Part shown: positions 12,609-22,911 of the stretch, in pieces
How positions within the stretch are numbered: the first letter of the stretch is position 1
How the letters are laid out: each line of letters starts with the position of its first letter
Assembly (NCBI GenBank): GCA_019321725.1
Contig: CM033122.1
Location: 806,001 to 870,000, forward strand
Reading direction: 5' to 3'
Length of the DNA: 64,000 bases
Source: Paulownia fortunei
Lineage: Eukaryota > Streptophyta > Magnoliopsida > Lamiales > Paulowniaceae
Program-made: the position numbers and the translations under genes
Notes under the pieces: model-generated
The model's input: the letters and a program-made list of their open reading frames with translations, nothing else
Databases searched by the model: none
What the model was told of the DNA's origin: nothing

Positions 12609-14423
12609 ATGGAAAGAAGCCTTGGAGGGGTGGCTGAAAAGAGGCTTTACGACGCTGCAGCAAGGGGGGATGAAAGAGCATTGCAAGAATTACTTGTAGA
12701 AGATCCATTTCTCCTGGATAGAGTTTCCTATACATGTCCCAATAAGACTCCTCTACATGTAGCAACAATGCAGGGTCACCTAGCATTTGTTCAAGAAATC
12801 TTGAATCGCAATCCTCAGCTTGCTGAAGAATTAGACTCTCAACAATCATCAGCCCTTCACATAGCATCAGCTAAAGGTTATGTGGAAATTGCAAGAAAGC
12901 TGTTATCAGCTGCACCTGAAATGTGCCTATCTCGTGACTGTCAAGGCAGGAACCCTCTCCATCTTGCTGCCATGAAAGGTCATGTTCAGGTCTTGGCAGA
13001 GCTCATTCGAACAGCTCCCCTTGCAGCTCGAGAAAAGCTGGATCGAGGCCTGATCGTGTTGCACTTGTGTGTTAAACACTGCCAATTAGAGGCTTTGAAG
13101 ATTTTGGTGCCGAACTTGAATGAGCTCCTGAATTCAAAGGATGATGATGGCAACACCATATTGCATATGGCAGTCATGTATAAACAAATTGAGGTAAGAC
13201 CAAGTCTTCTGTTGAGTTTAAAAAATTCTGCATCATTTATTTTCATTATTGATTCAAGTAGTAGTTGATGGATTCATCTTCTGCTTGTGCAAATTAGTCA
13301 ATCTGTAATCCTATCTCTATTTGCATACTTTTTAGTTGCAACTTGCAAATAAAGAGTTGGAACTCTCTGACTTTCAGTATGGAGGATTATGTGTAAGTAA
13401 AGCAAAGCGTATGCCGTATCTCAGCTGAACAAAATCTTATATTCACGCTATTATTCAATATATATCTGGGAACAGACAAGCAAAAAAATCTCCCTAGTAA
13501 TAATGTGACTTATTCAAAATCGGCTTTTTTGTGGGGTGGGGGGTAAGAATTAGGTACAAAATGATTAGTTTATACAAACCTGAAAGGATCAACAAATTTT
13601 CCTAGAGTGATCGACAACATCTATACCTGTAATCATCCTCAATCTCAAAGTTGAATGCAAATGATTGCAGATTATCCAATATTTGGTGGGAAGCACCAAC
13701 ATAGATGTGAATGCCAAGAACTCCAAGGGACAAACAGCAATGGCCATTATAGGACAAAGTCCACCAGACACAAGAAATTCAGAAATCAGAAAACTTCTTA
13801 GACCCGGACTTTGCACCTCCAACAACACTCACACTCAACCAGTCAAGTGGCTGACCAAAAAACGAGACGCCATAATGGTGGTGGCAATCCTCATAGCAAC
13901 CATGGCTTTTCAAGCAGGGGTGAGCCCTGCAGGAGGAGTTTGGCAAGAAGATTTAACACAAAATCCAAATGGCATCCCCGTGATCAATCCACATAGAGCA
14001 GGAGAGGCTATAATGGCCCATTACCATCCTAAAGCATATAAGAGCTTCATACGCTCCAACACAATAGCCTTCGTTTCATCACTTAGTACTATCCTGCTTC
14101 TTATCAGCGGGCTGCCCTTTAGGCGCAGGCTATTCATGTGGATTCTGATGGTAATTATGTGGTTGACAGTCACATCAATCGCTGTGACTTATGCGATATC
14201 AATTGTTGTGGTAACTCCAAGAAAGGACAGGAAATCCCTGAGCCATGTTATTGAGATTGCACTAGCTGTATGGTGTGGTGTGATGGGAATTCTTCTTCTT
14301 GGGAACACGATTCGGTTGATAGACAGGTGGTTGAAGAACAAAGGAATAATTGTATGGCGGCCCAGAAGATTCAGACATTTGGTTGAAGTGAACCATGAGC
14401 ATGCTATCCAAGAAAGTGTTTAA
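12609..14423 (+). CDS. Ankyrin-repeat PGG-domain membrane protein, copy 2 of tandem array
   Basis: Exons 12609-13193 and 13671-14423 join in phase 0 (…KQIE|IIQYLV…), giving 445 residues. The ATG after the GA-rich leader (MERSLGGVAEKRLYDAAARG) fits the paralogues better than the in-frame ATG at 12543. Ankyrin repeats cover about residues 15-225 (TPLHVATMQGH, SALHIASAKGY, NPLHLAAMKGH, NTILHMAVMYKQ). The linker to the PGG domain is shorter than in the other two copies. The domain begins WLTKKRDAIMVVAILIATMAF with PAGGVWQED, followed by about four membrane helices. The intron lies at the same codon as in both neighbours, supporting tandem duplication. A role in defence or stress signalling at membranes is inferred from ACD6/BDA1/ITN1 relatives only. 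Confidence 0.88.
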
Positions 14424-15780
14424 ATCTATTGGACTAGAATTATGTTTTCCTTTCTGATCTATGAGGTTGTTCCTTTCGCAGTTTGAGGTTTCATGTTGCA
14501 AAAATGTGTGGAAATGACAGAAGCTGAAACGAATATAATGCATCTGGCATTCAATTTCCTACTCTTTTGCTCTTGCAACGATAGATCAGCTCTTGCAACG
14601 ATAGATCAGCAAACACATGTTGCAGAAGTAAAATACCAACGAGAAGTCATCAAATTCTTCCTGAAAATGGAATGGATCAATTTTAGCTAGTTGGTCATAA
14701 GCCACTTGTTGTTGACCAAGATAAATAAATTCTAGGTAAAATCAGGGGTTCAATTCAATCATAACCCTACAATGAAAATGTACTTATAAACAGCTATAAT
14801 AATTGGATGGGTAAAATTTACGGGTTTAATTCAATTATAGATCCGCATTATCTAAAAAAAATTGATTATATTTTTTTATTATTATATAAAATAATAATAT
14901 AATAAATTAATTATTGTGTACAAGATAAAATAATAATTAACTAACTAAAAAAATATATTAAAAAAAATTAAAACTCAAATAATAACGTACATATAGTCAA
15001 ATATCAACTTTATTTTTTTTTAAAAAAATAAAAATTAATAATAATTTTGGCCGATTTAACTAATTTTTTTATATAGTTTGATCGTTTAATCAATCTGACT
15101 AATTTTTGACTGATTTAATTAAATTTTTATTTTTTTACCTCAATCAAATTAAATCGACTGTCAATTCATAATTAGATACAATAAATTCACTAATTAATTC
15201 AATTTTTAAAACATCACTTATAAGCAAAGCATCAAAGCATGGACCGGCTTTTAAGCAATCCCAAATGGCTTCAAATAATAAAACTAAGATTACCACCGCC
15301 ACATGATAGTCCTGATTGAAGAGATTTCTTCTGAAATCTTTGCTACAACAAACCACTTCATTGCTTGGCCCGCTGGGATAAGACATATAGATTATATTCT
15401 GTCTTCAATCTTTGTGGAAAAATGCAGATTATGTAGGAAATAACAAAGAACCTTAGAAATTGATTACTGAATAGTATGTTAACAAGGGATATATTCTAAT
15501 CTATGACGTACAATATGTGCCAAGGACTCGATTGTCTTTTAGAAATATATTCTACTATTTTTATTTTCAGGGTGAATTCATGATTTCTAGATGCAAAAAT
15601 ATTATCGAATCTGTCATTATTTTATCTACAGAACCTTGACTTTTGGCCCCTCGAGAAAAGTCTGCAGTCTTAATTGGAGGCTGCAAAGAAAACTAAATTC
15701 CTCCCAAAAACTCCTAATAATTTCACCACTCTGTCGAGTTTAAGGGTCTGTGCGCGTTAAGCACCAGAAAAAACAAAAAA
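14424..15780. other. Intergenic region between ankyrin genes 2 and 3
   Basis: It holds a short direct repeat (CTCTTGCAACGATAGATCAG twice, from about 14,567) and an AT-rich dispersed repeat at about 14,860-15,180, annotated separately. No coding sequence was recognised. Confidence 0.5.
14860..15180. repeat. AT-rich dispersed repeat, related to 31,020-31,440
   Basis: This block and the one near 31,020-31,440 share the same order of features: an ATTATATTTTTTTATTAT start, an AAAAAATATAT centre with CGTACATATAGTCAAAT (here) versus CGTACGTATAATCAAAT (there), and an end rich in GATTAA/TTTTTGA(C/T) words. They look like two diverged copies of one noncoding element, class unknown. Confidence 0.45.
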
Positions 15781-17896
15781 ATGGAGTTTCTGAGCTTGCT
15801 AGACCACGATAAACAAGAAGAAAATCATCAAAAACATCTGATGCTGCAGAAAGAGCTTCAGGAAGCAGCAATACAGGGCTCAGTCCCATTTCTCTCACAA
15901 CTTCTGCAAGAAAATCCTCAACTCCTCCGCTCAAGCATTTCTTCCATGCCTGAAAATCCTTTACACACGGCAGTTCTTCTAGGCCACCTAGAATTCATCG
16001 AGCAACTTCTTAGCATTAATCCAGAGCTATCAAAATCATTGAATTCAAATGGGTCTTCAGCCCTTCACTTGGCATCGGCAAAAGGGCATGTGAAGATAGT
16101 GAAAGAGCTAGTCTTGGTGGATTCTTTTATGTGCTGTGTTTTGGATGGGGATGGGAGGAGTCCACTTCATCTGGCGGCGATCAAAGGCAGGAAGACGGTT
16201 TTGGAGGAGTTGATAAGGGCGGAGCCGGCGGCGGCGGTAGTGTTGACTGGCGGAGGAGAGAGCTGCTTGCATCTGTGTGTGAAGTATAATCGCCTTGAGG
16301 CGATGAAAGTGCTTCTGCAATGTTTGAAGAGAGATGATCGGTTAGTGGATTGGAAGGATCAGGAGGGGAATACTGTTCTGCATCTTGCAGTTGCCAAGAA
16401 ACAGATTGAGGTGTGTAAGATTTCGATTACTACTCTTTAATCAAGAAACTTATATAGTTACTATGAGGTTTAACTGCAGATTAGATGATATTTCAACTAC
16501 CTTGATTTTATAAGGAGTTACATGCCTCCATTGGACTCAACAAGAATATCATTCGGTATTTTTTTATTTTTCTTGATGTTCAGAAGCAGATATAGAAAAT
16601 GTTCACATGATATCAAATTATTTAAAGCCTTAGAAATGAAAGTTGAAATTCTTTCATTTCAATTTGAGTAGTACTCTGTTTGAAAATTCCAGTTCAAAGC
16701 TAAACACACACACAGAATTTCATTGTGAAACTAACCATCCCTTTTCACCAATATGCAACTTTTAATTAGGATGTATATGCAAATATTAGGGGACTTTTGA
16801 TTGTCAATTAGGTATTTACTTATTCTCTGAGAGGCTACAGTTAGTATCTGGATGTAGAAATAAAGCCAAACATAATGTATGTCATATCAGTTTCCTTCAG
16901 TTTAGCCAAATGCAACCAGGCTACTTTATCAGGAAATTAAGTATATATAGTATTTATTTACTTTGCATTTTTCAGTTCATGACATCATAATATCAGATTT
17001 AGCTGAAGTAGTCCTCATTGATCATGCTATAGAAATTGATAAAATTGGGGATATATTTGCAGATTGTTAAGTATCTGCTAGATAATACAAGAATAGAAAC
17101 AGATGCAAGAAATGCAAATGGCTTGACAGCATTGGATCTCTTGTTACAAAGCCCGGGAGACTTGAGGGATTTGGAGATCAAGCAATGTCTTGACCAGGGG
17201 AGTACTTCAAGAACCAAGCGCAAAGATTCCATCATACTTGATGCAGATATCTCCAAAAGCATTAAAACTTCACCGTCCCTACAGACTAAAATTGCAACCA
17301 TTCACCCCAAGAAACACAAGCACACAGATTGGCTGGCCAGGAAACGAAATGCATTAATGATCGTAGCCTCGCTGCTTGCAACCGTTGCATTTCAAGCTGG
17401 ACTCTCCCCACCAGGCGGGGTATGGCAGGGGGATTTTTCAGGCAATCCCAATGGCACAACCAGGGCTGATGAACCACACAGAGCCGGACAATCTGTCATG
17501 GCATACACTCTTCCTCCAAAATACGGGCAATACATGATCTTCAACACCATTGCATTCTTGGCATCACTGAGCATAATCTTGCTACAAGTCAGTGGCTTAC
17601 CCATGAGAAGGAGGAGGTGGATGTGGACACAAATGGTGATCATGTGGATTGCCATAACTGCTCAGACTCTTACATATTTCATCACGTTGATCAACATGAC
17701 CCCTAAGCATGTTGAGGGTACTGTCTATCATATGGCCAAGATTTCTGTTCTGGTTTGGTTGTCGCTGATCGGTGTCGTGTTTATTGGTAACATCACTCGC
17801 TGTGTGTTATATTTGCTTAGGACATATGGATACATTGAGGAGAAGGAGAGGGAGCCTCAGGTTTATGAGGAAGATGGGGAAGATGATGTGCTTTGA
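15781..17896 (+). CDS. Ankyrin-repeat PGG-domain membrane protein, copy 3 of tandem array
   Basis: Exons 15781-16410 and 17063-17896 join in phase 0 (…KKQIE|IVKYLL…), giving 487 residues. It begins MEFLSLLDHDKQEENHQKH, an N-terminus about 20 residues longer than its neighbours. Ankyrin repeats (NPLHTAVLLGH, SALHLASAKGH, SPLHLAAIKGR, NTVLHLAVAKKQ) cover about residues 25-240. The PGG domain follows (WLARKRNALMIVASLLATVAFQ) with an intact PPGGVWQGD, then about four membrane spans and an acidic tail (EEDGEDDVL). It is the only one of the three with the canonical PGG triplet. Intron position and strand match the two upstream copies. Function is inferred from the ACD6/ITN1/BDA1 family; ligand and partners are unknown. 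Confidence 0.88.
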
Positions 17897-18650
17897 TGCT
17901 GAGATCAGTGTCTATTCATTGGATTATTGTACAAGAAGCAAGTTCTGATACTGTGTTTCATGTTATGAATGTATAGTAAAGTGAATTACTCAGTTGCCTA
18001 TTTGTTCATGAGTTTGTGCAAGAATTCTCTGCTTCTAAAACTTTAAGAATATGTTGTCTTCTGACAGCTTGCTGCACAAAAGATTGAGCAGCAAAATGTG
18101 AAAAATTATTTTCCAGTCACCTGGTTCCCTTCATCAAGCAGCACATGGGTGAAGCCCAAAAGTCCAACGGTCCTAGCCCATTCTTTTGGATGCATGTAAA
18201 CCTGGGCTTTTGGCCCACCTATCACAAATGAATTGCTAAGGTAGTGTTTGGGAGAGAGTACAAATAAAACAGGACTTTGACTGGTAATTTTCCCAATTTT
18301 GTCCTAACTTTAAACATAAACCAACGGTATCTTATATAGTACATTCTCAATTTCTTTCTTACGTGGAGAATAGACGTCTAGAACCGTCCTAGTTGTCAAA
18401 TAGCCAAGAAACAACCACACCTACGTGGCCACCGCTTCCCTCCTGAACCCGCCACGTTTCACCCATGAATGCCACCTCCGTTTCCTTATCACAGCTTACA
18501 CACCTTTCTTGAAACGTTAATCTTTTCTCCAATCTGTATAAATGGATCAGATTTCAAACATATAATTCAGAAGCCAACTTGTAGTAAACTTTCTTCATAC
18601 CGTAATCCTCATCAAAAAGGTACTGTTCGGGAAACAAGAAAAACACAATC
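17897..18650. other. Intergenic region upstream of small heat-shock gene 1
   Basis: It contains the 3' flank of ankyrin gene 3 and the promoter of the first small heat-shock gene. No other gene was seen. Confidence 0.5.
18506..18543 (+). promoter_or_regulatory. Heat-shock element and TATA box of small heat-shock gene 1
   Basis: TTC-TT-GAA-AC-GTT starts at 18,506, an alternating 5-bp heat-shock element with two perfect units and one weak one. TATAAAT follows at 18,537, about 110 bp before the ATG. Spacing fits a heat-inducible plant promoter bound by heat-shock factors. Confidence 0.6.
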
Positions 18651-19241
18651 ATGGAAGTGGCTTTGAGGGACATGGGCTTAGACAACACCATGATATCAGC
18701 AATCCACGACATGCTTGAATTCATCGACGACACCGAGAAACCCCAGCACCCATCGCGCGCCTTCATCCGCGACACGAAAGCCATGAAATCGACGCCTGCC
18801 GACGTTATCGAGTTTCCGAATTCCTACAACTTCGTGGTGGACATGCCGGGGTTAAAACCCGACCAGATAAAAGTCCACCTCGAAGACGACAACGTCTTGG
18901 TTGTGAGCGGCGAGAGGCGGCGTCGGGAGAAAGAAGAAGGGGTGAAGTATTTGAGGATGGAGAGGAGGTTTGGGAAGTTGTTGAAGAAGTTTGTGTTGCC
19001 AGAGAATGCTTATAAGGAGAAGGTGTCGGCTGTCTGTGAAGACGGGGTGTTGACAGTGACGGTGGACAAGAGCCCGCCGCCGCAGCCGAAGAAGCCGAAG
19101 GTTATTGAAGTGAAGGTTGGCGCCGCTCAACAGGGCGGAGGAGAAGGGAGTCAGGAGGTGAAAACTAGTGCTTTGCATGAGAGTGAAGGGAGCCACGGGG
19201 ATGGGACCAAACAGGAACAGGAAAAAGAAGAAATGTTGTAA
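18651..19241 (+). CDS. Class II cytosolic small heat-shock protein with extended C-terminal tail
   Basis: An intronless frame of 196 residues. The N-terminus ([17 protein letters not shown]…[11 protein letters not shown]) has the class II signature, followed by the alpha-crystallin domain ([20 protein letters not shown]…VLVVSGER…[15 protein letters not shown]…GVLTVTV) and the IEVKV motif used in oligomer packing. Such proteins are ATP-independent holdases that keep unfolding proteins soluble in heat. It is about 40 residues longer than the two neighbours (157 each). The extra length is a hydrophilic Gly/Glu/Ser-rich tail after IEVKV ending KEEML. It is the first of three tandem paralogues and has a heat-shock element about 140 bp upstream. 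Confidence 0.92.
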   Translation: MEVALRDMGLDNTMISAIHDMLEFIDDTEKPQHPSRAFIRDTKAMKSTPADVIEFPNSYNFVVDMPGLKPDQIKVHLEDDNVLVVSGERRRREKEEGVKYLRMERRFGKLLKKFVLPENAYKEKVSAVCEDGVLTVTVDKSPPPQPKKPKVIEVKVGAAQQGGGEGSQEVKTSALHESEGSHGDGTKQEQEKEEML

Positions 19242-19656
19242 GAAAATATGCACCGCAGGTAACAGGTGCTTGTAATTAGTTTTGTTTAAGGTGAGTAGGG
19301 TTGTTCTTGTGGATATATGCTTGTTACAATCTGTGTGGGGGTTGTTTTGCTTATGCATGTGTTGGCCCTTGGGCTGGCCATGTTGTAATTACTGCAGTGT
19401 TCAAAGTGAAATTTCAGCTTTATGAATGCTACTGATAGTCTTCATATTACAGTTTGGAGTCACAAAGGTTATTTTCGATGGACATCATCGTATTACTCGA
19501 ATTATTGTTTTCAAATTTTGTTGGCACGAACATTGTGTAGCATACAAAGCATAAAAAATTGAATCTTTTTGCGTAATGGGCCATGTAAAACTGACTTGGA
19601 CCATTCGCCCATCCCAATATCTTGGCCCAATTGAGCCACCAAGGTCGAATGGTATG

Positions 19657-19783
19657 TTCTTGATCATTCCTGAAAAGAAGAGAACAATGTAGTAATATCT
19701 CATTAGTCATTATTCTAGATACCAACTGGAAGTCTCTAGCAAAAATAAAGTCTCTGTTAACCAGCTAAGTTATATTATATATA
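19657..19783 (+). promoter_or_regulatory. Heat-shock element and TATA region of small heat-shock gene 2
   Basis: TTC-TT-GAT-CA-TTC-CT-GAA at 19,657-19,674 is a four-unit heat-shock element in perfect 5-bp register with one mismatch (GAT for GAA). A TATA-rich stretch (TTATATTATATATACC) lies at about 19,768-19,783, some 85 bp before the ATG. Confidence 0.6.
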
Positions 19784-19866
19784 CCACCTCTTTCATCTCA
19801 AATTGCAGTAAATATTCAAGCAAACTATTCGAAGAAACCATCAATACTCTGTGTCAAAGAAAATCA

Positions 19867-20340
19867 ATGGATTTGAGAAACATCGGCATAGACACTGGCC
19901 TCCTCTCCACGCTCCAAGACATGCTAGATTTCACAGAGGACCACGAAAAGCCCACCCAAAACAACCCCTCTAAAGCATACATACGCGACGCCAAGGCTAT
20001 GGCAGCGACGCCGGCCGACGTCAAAGAATACCCCAGCTCCTACGTTTTCATTGTCGACATGCCAGGAATTGCCGCCGGAGATATTAAGGTGCAGCTGGAG
20101 GACGACAACGTTTTGGTGGTGAGTGGGGAGAGGAAGAGGGAGAAAGAGGAGGGAGTGAAGTATCTGAGAATGGAGCGGCGCCTGGGGAAGTGTATGAGGA
20201 AGTTTTCCTTGCCGGAAAATGCCAACACTGATGCTATCTCCGCCGTGTGTCGCGACGGCGTGCTGGTTGTGACGGTGGAGAAGTTGCCGCCGCCGGAGCC
20301 GAAGAAGCCCAAGACCATTGAGGTCAAGATTGGTAATTAG
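19867..20340 (+). CDS. Class II cytosolic small heat-shock protein, 17 kDa type
   Basis: An intronless frame of 157 residues, the usual class II length. It begins [20 protein letters not shown] and carries the class II segment [20 protein letters not shown], then the alpha-crystallin domain ([64 protein letters not shown]) and a terminal IEVKIGN. It is a cytosolic chaperone of heat-denatured proteins that forms oligomers, possibly mixed with its tandem neighbours. The GC-rich coding sequence contrasts with AT-rich flanks, which is usual for this family. The ATG is the first in frame after the TATA region. Confidence 0.93.
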   Translation: MDLRNIGIDTGLLSTLQDMLDFTEDHEKPTQNNPSKAYIRDAKAMAATPADVKEYPSSYVFIVDMPGIAAGDIKVQLEDDNVLVVSGERKREKEEGVKYLRMERRLGKCMRKFSLPENANTDAISAVCRDGVLVVTVEKLPPPEPKKPKTIEVKIGN

Positions 20341-21720
20341 AAGGGAATTGGGATTTGAGAGTTTACGTTTGTATGAAGTTGACGAAGTTCTGTGTTGTTG
20401 GCTGTGTTTGTAATATGTATTATTGTTTTCCTGTTTGTTTTTATTTTTTTATTTTTTTTTAATTCTACGTTTGCTAAAGTATTATCGTGTATCCTTTTTT
20501 TCAAATAAAAGTGTGAACAATATTATAAACATTAGACTGATGTGCGCCAAAATGTCTTACTACAATAGAAAAAATAAATAAAAATATCAACAATATCAAA
20601 ATGCTCTTTAATTTAAGATAAAATGGACTAAAATTACGTTCATGCCACATGATTTTTTTTTTTGTCAATAAAACCGAAACAATAAATTGGACTCGATCAA
20701 TTTATAACCTTTTGACTAAGGGCATTTGATCTTTCTTTTACTTGTAGGTCATCTCGGATTTATGAATTATTTTGTGGCTGGAATCTTACTCATCAAAATT
20801 TGTTGAATTGGGAGATTATATATGCTAATTGTTCATAATACATTACGAGGGAAAAAATACTAAAAATATATTAATTAATAATTTATATTGAGTAATAAAA
20901 AAATTATTTTGTCATCTATTACCAATATTTTATTAGGAGGACCATGCAATGATCCAGTCAAGCTTCCACAAATCAAAATCAACTGAGTGTCCATTTTTGG
21001 AATTTTACTTCTAAATTCTCATGCACCAATGATCCCTCGAGATAAAGGTTATATACTTCAAACTTTTTTGGGTAAAAAATAAATAAATAAAGAAGAAGAG
21101 AGAAAGATTTCCTATTTATTTTAGACCTTAATCGAATTATTTGTATTGATTGTGGTGATATTATAGACCCTATCATTCTATAATCTAATTTATTCGCCCA
21201 AAAATATTTTTATCGTTCACTCAAATTTAATCAAGAACGTTAGTAATCAAGAATATGAGAACGAACTAGTGTGGCCCCTTTGCGTATCTGGATTGATTGG
21301 AACCCCCATCAACGCCATTTTTCATAAAAATAAGGCTTGTTTGCACATATACATAATCGATATAATTTTCTCACAATTTTATTGAAATAATTTTCACATA
21401 ATTAATGTTTTTAGATAAAATCAAGAACATACTTACATTAAATACAAAAGATATTTATCTATTAAAAATTAAAAGTTTCATCATTTGTTCAAGACTTGAA
21501 GTACGAACTACAAAGTTCAAATCAAAGTTCGCTGATAATTTTATTTTCAAAGTTTCATACCATTCATGTTAATTGAGAAACAATTTTAGACAGTGGAAGA
21601 AAATATAATTAAATCATTCAATTCATTTACTTGACTGGTATTCATTTTCGGATCGAAAGCAGTAAACTTAATGAAGGGAACCGAGAGAGCGATTCCAAAA
21701 TTCCCTGCCATGTTGCCACG
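20341..21720. other. AT-rich spacer between small heat-shock genes 2 and 3
   Basis: Beyond the 3' flank of gene 2 (T-rich around 20,440-20,460) there is only AT-rich sequence. No gene, RNA or clear transposon was recognised. Confidence 0.5.
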
Positions 21721-21738
21721 TTTGCGGACATGGACACA

Positions 21739-21843
21739 TTCTAGAAATCTAGCTTACCAGATAGTCCCAGAAACTTCCCCCCTTTTCCCCTCCAGAAACT
21801 TCTTTACTCTTCTCCTCCTCCTTCCATACCCACCCTATAAATA
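21739..21843 (+). promoter_or_regulatory. Clustered heat-shock elements and TATA box of small heat-shock gene 3
   Basis: Three elements precede the gene: TTC-TA-GAA-AT-CT at 21,739, GAA-AC-TTC at 21,770-21,777 and GAA-AC-TTC at 21,795-21,802. The last two lie in a repeated CCAGAAACTTC. TATAAATA follows at 21,836, about 145 bp before the ATG. This is the richest heat-shock promoter of the three. Confidence 0.75.
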
Positions 21844-21980
21844 AACTACCCACCCCCCAACCCTCTCACCCAACAACATTAGAAGAACTCCTTTTGTAAG
21901 TAATCAGCATTCGAAAACCTCATAAAAATACCACCGAACACATCACAATCCTGCAGAACTATCCCACAGTTCAAGAAAAC

Positions 21981-22454
21981 ATGGACTTCAGATTCATGGG
22001 ATTCGACGCTCCACTCCTCCACACCATCCACAACATGCTCGACTCCGATGATTCCGACAACAGCAAATCAGTCAGTGCCCCCACCAGAACCTACGTCCGC
22101 GACGCCAGGGCTATGGCGGCCACGCCCGCCGACGTCAAAGAGTACCCCACCTCCTACGTCTTTGTGGTCGACATGCCGGGGTTGAAATCCGGAGACATTA
22201 AGGTGCAGGTTGAGGAAGACAACATTTTGCTGATCAGTGGTGAGCGGAAGAGGGAGGAGGAAAAGGAGGCGGCCAAGTATGTGAGAATGGAGCGGAGGAT
22301 TGGCAAGTTTATGAGGAAATTCGTGTTGCCAGAGAATGCCAACACGGACAAGATCACGGCGGTGTGTCTGGATGGGGTGCTGACTGTTACGGTGGAGAAA
22401 CTGCCACCGCCGGAGCCAAAGAAACCGAGGACTATTGAGGTCAAGATTGCTTGA
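21981..22454 (+). CDS. Class II cytosolic small heat-shock protein, 17 kDa type
   Basis: An intronless frame of 157 residues starting [20 protein letters not shown], a classic class II N-terminus. The alpha-crystallin domain runs from about residue 50 ([66 protein letters not shown]) to IEVKIA at the end. It is a holdase chaperone of the cytosol in heat stress. It is the last of the tandem trio and has the strongest heat-shock elements, so it is likely the most heat-responsive copy; this is an inference from promoter content only. Confidence 0.94.
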   Translation: MDFRFMGFDAPLLHTIHNMLDSDDSDNSKSVSAPTRTYVRDARAMAATPADVKEYPTSYVFVVDMPGLKSGDIKVQVEEDNILLISGERKREEEKEAAKYVRMERRIGKFMRKFVLPENANTDKITAVCLDGVLTVTVEKLPPPEPKKPRTIEVKIA

Positions 22455-22911
22455 GAAAGGCTGTTACACTGTCAACTGTTAGTGCTGCTGCTGTCTTATG
22501 AAGAATTCTGGGTAGAAAGAGTATTCTGTTTGTTTATGCTAAGGTTTGAAGTTAGTATCAAATAATGCTGGGTACTGCAGCTACTATCTTGACCGAAATT
22601 AAACCAATCGAAGGATAATTACATGACATTTGTCATGTGATTTCTAACATGATTGATGGAGTTTGGTCAAATCGAATATGGATTAGAATCTTTCCGTGTT
22701 GTGGTCTTTTGGTTTTTGAATTGATGAATGATCTATGTATCAGATTTCAGTCTTGGTACTTAATGAATTATGAAGTAAGTTTTCTTGCAATCCATTTCTA
22801 TTTCTGTTTGGAATTTATGAAAAATAAATATCAAAGTTCTCATAAACAATCTGTGCTGCATTCTTGAAGTTAAAAATTACATAAAATAGAAGAACAATAT
22901 TCTGAAAAAAT

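Noticed and set aside
18852..19358. 168-residue minus-strand frame opposite small heat-shock gene 1
   Set aside because: Antisense shadow of a GC-rich gene.
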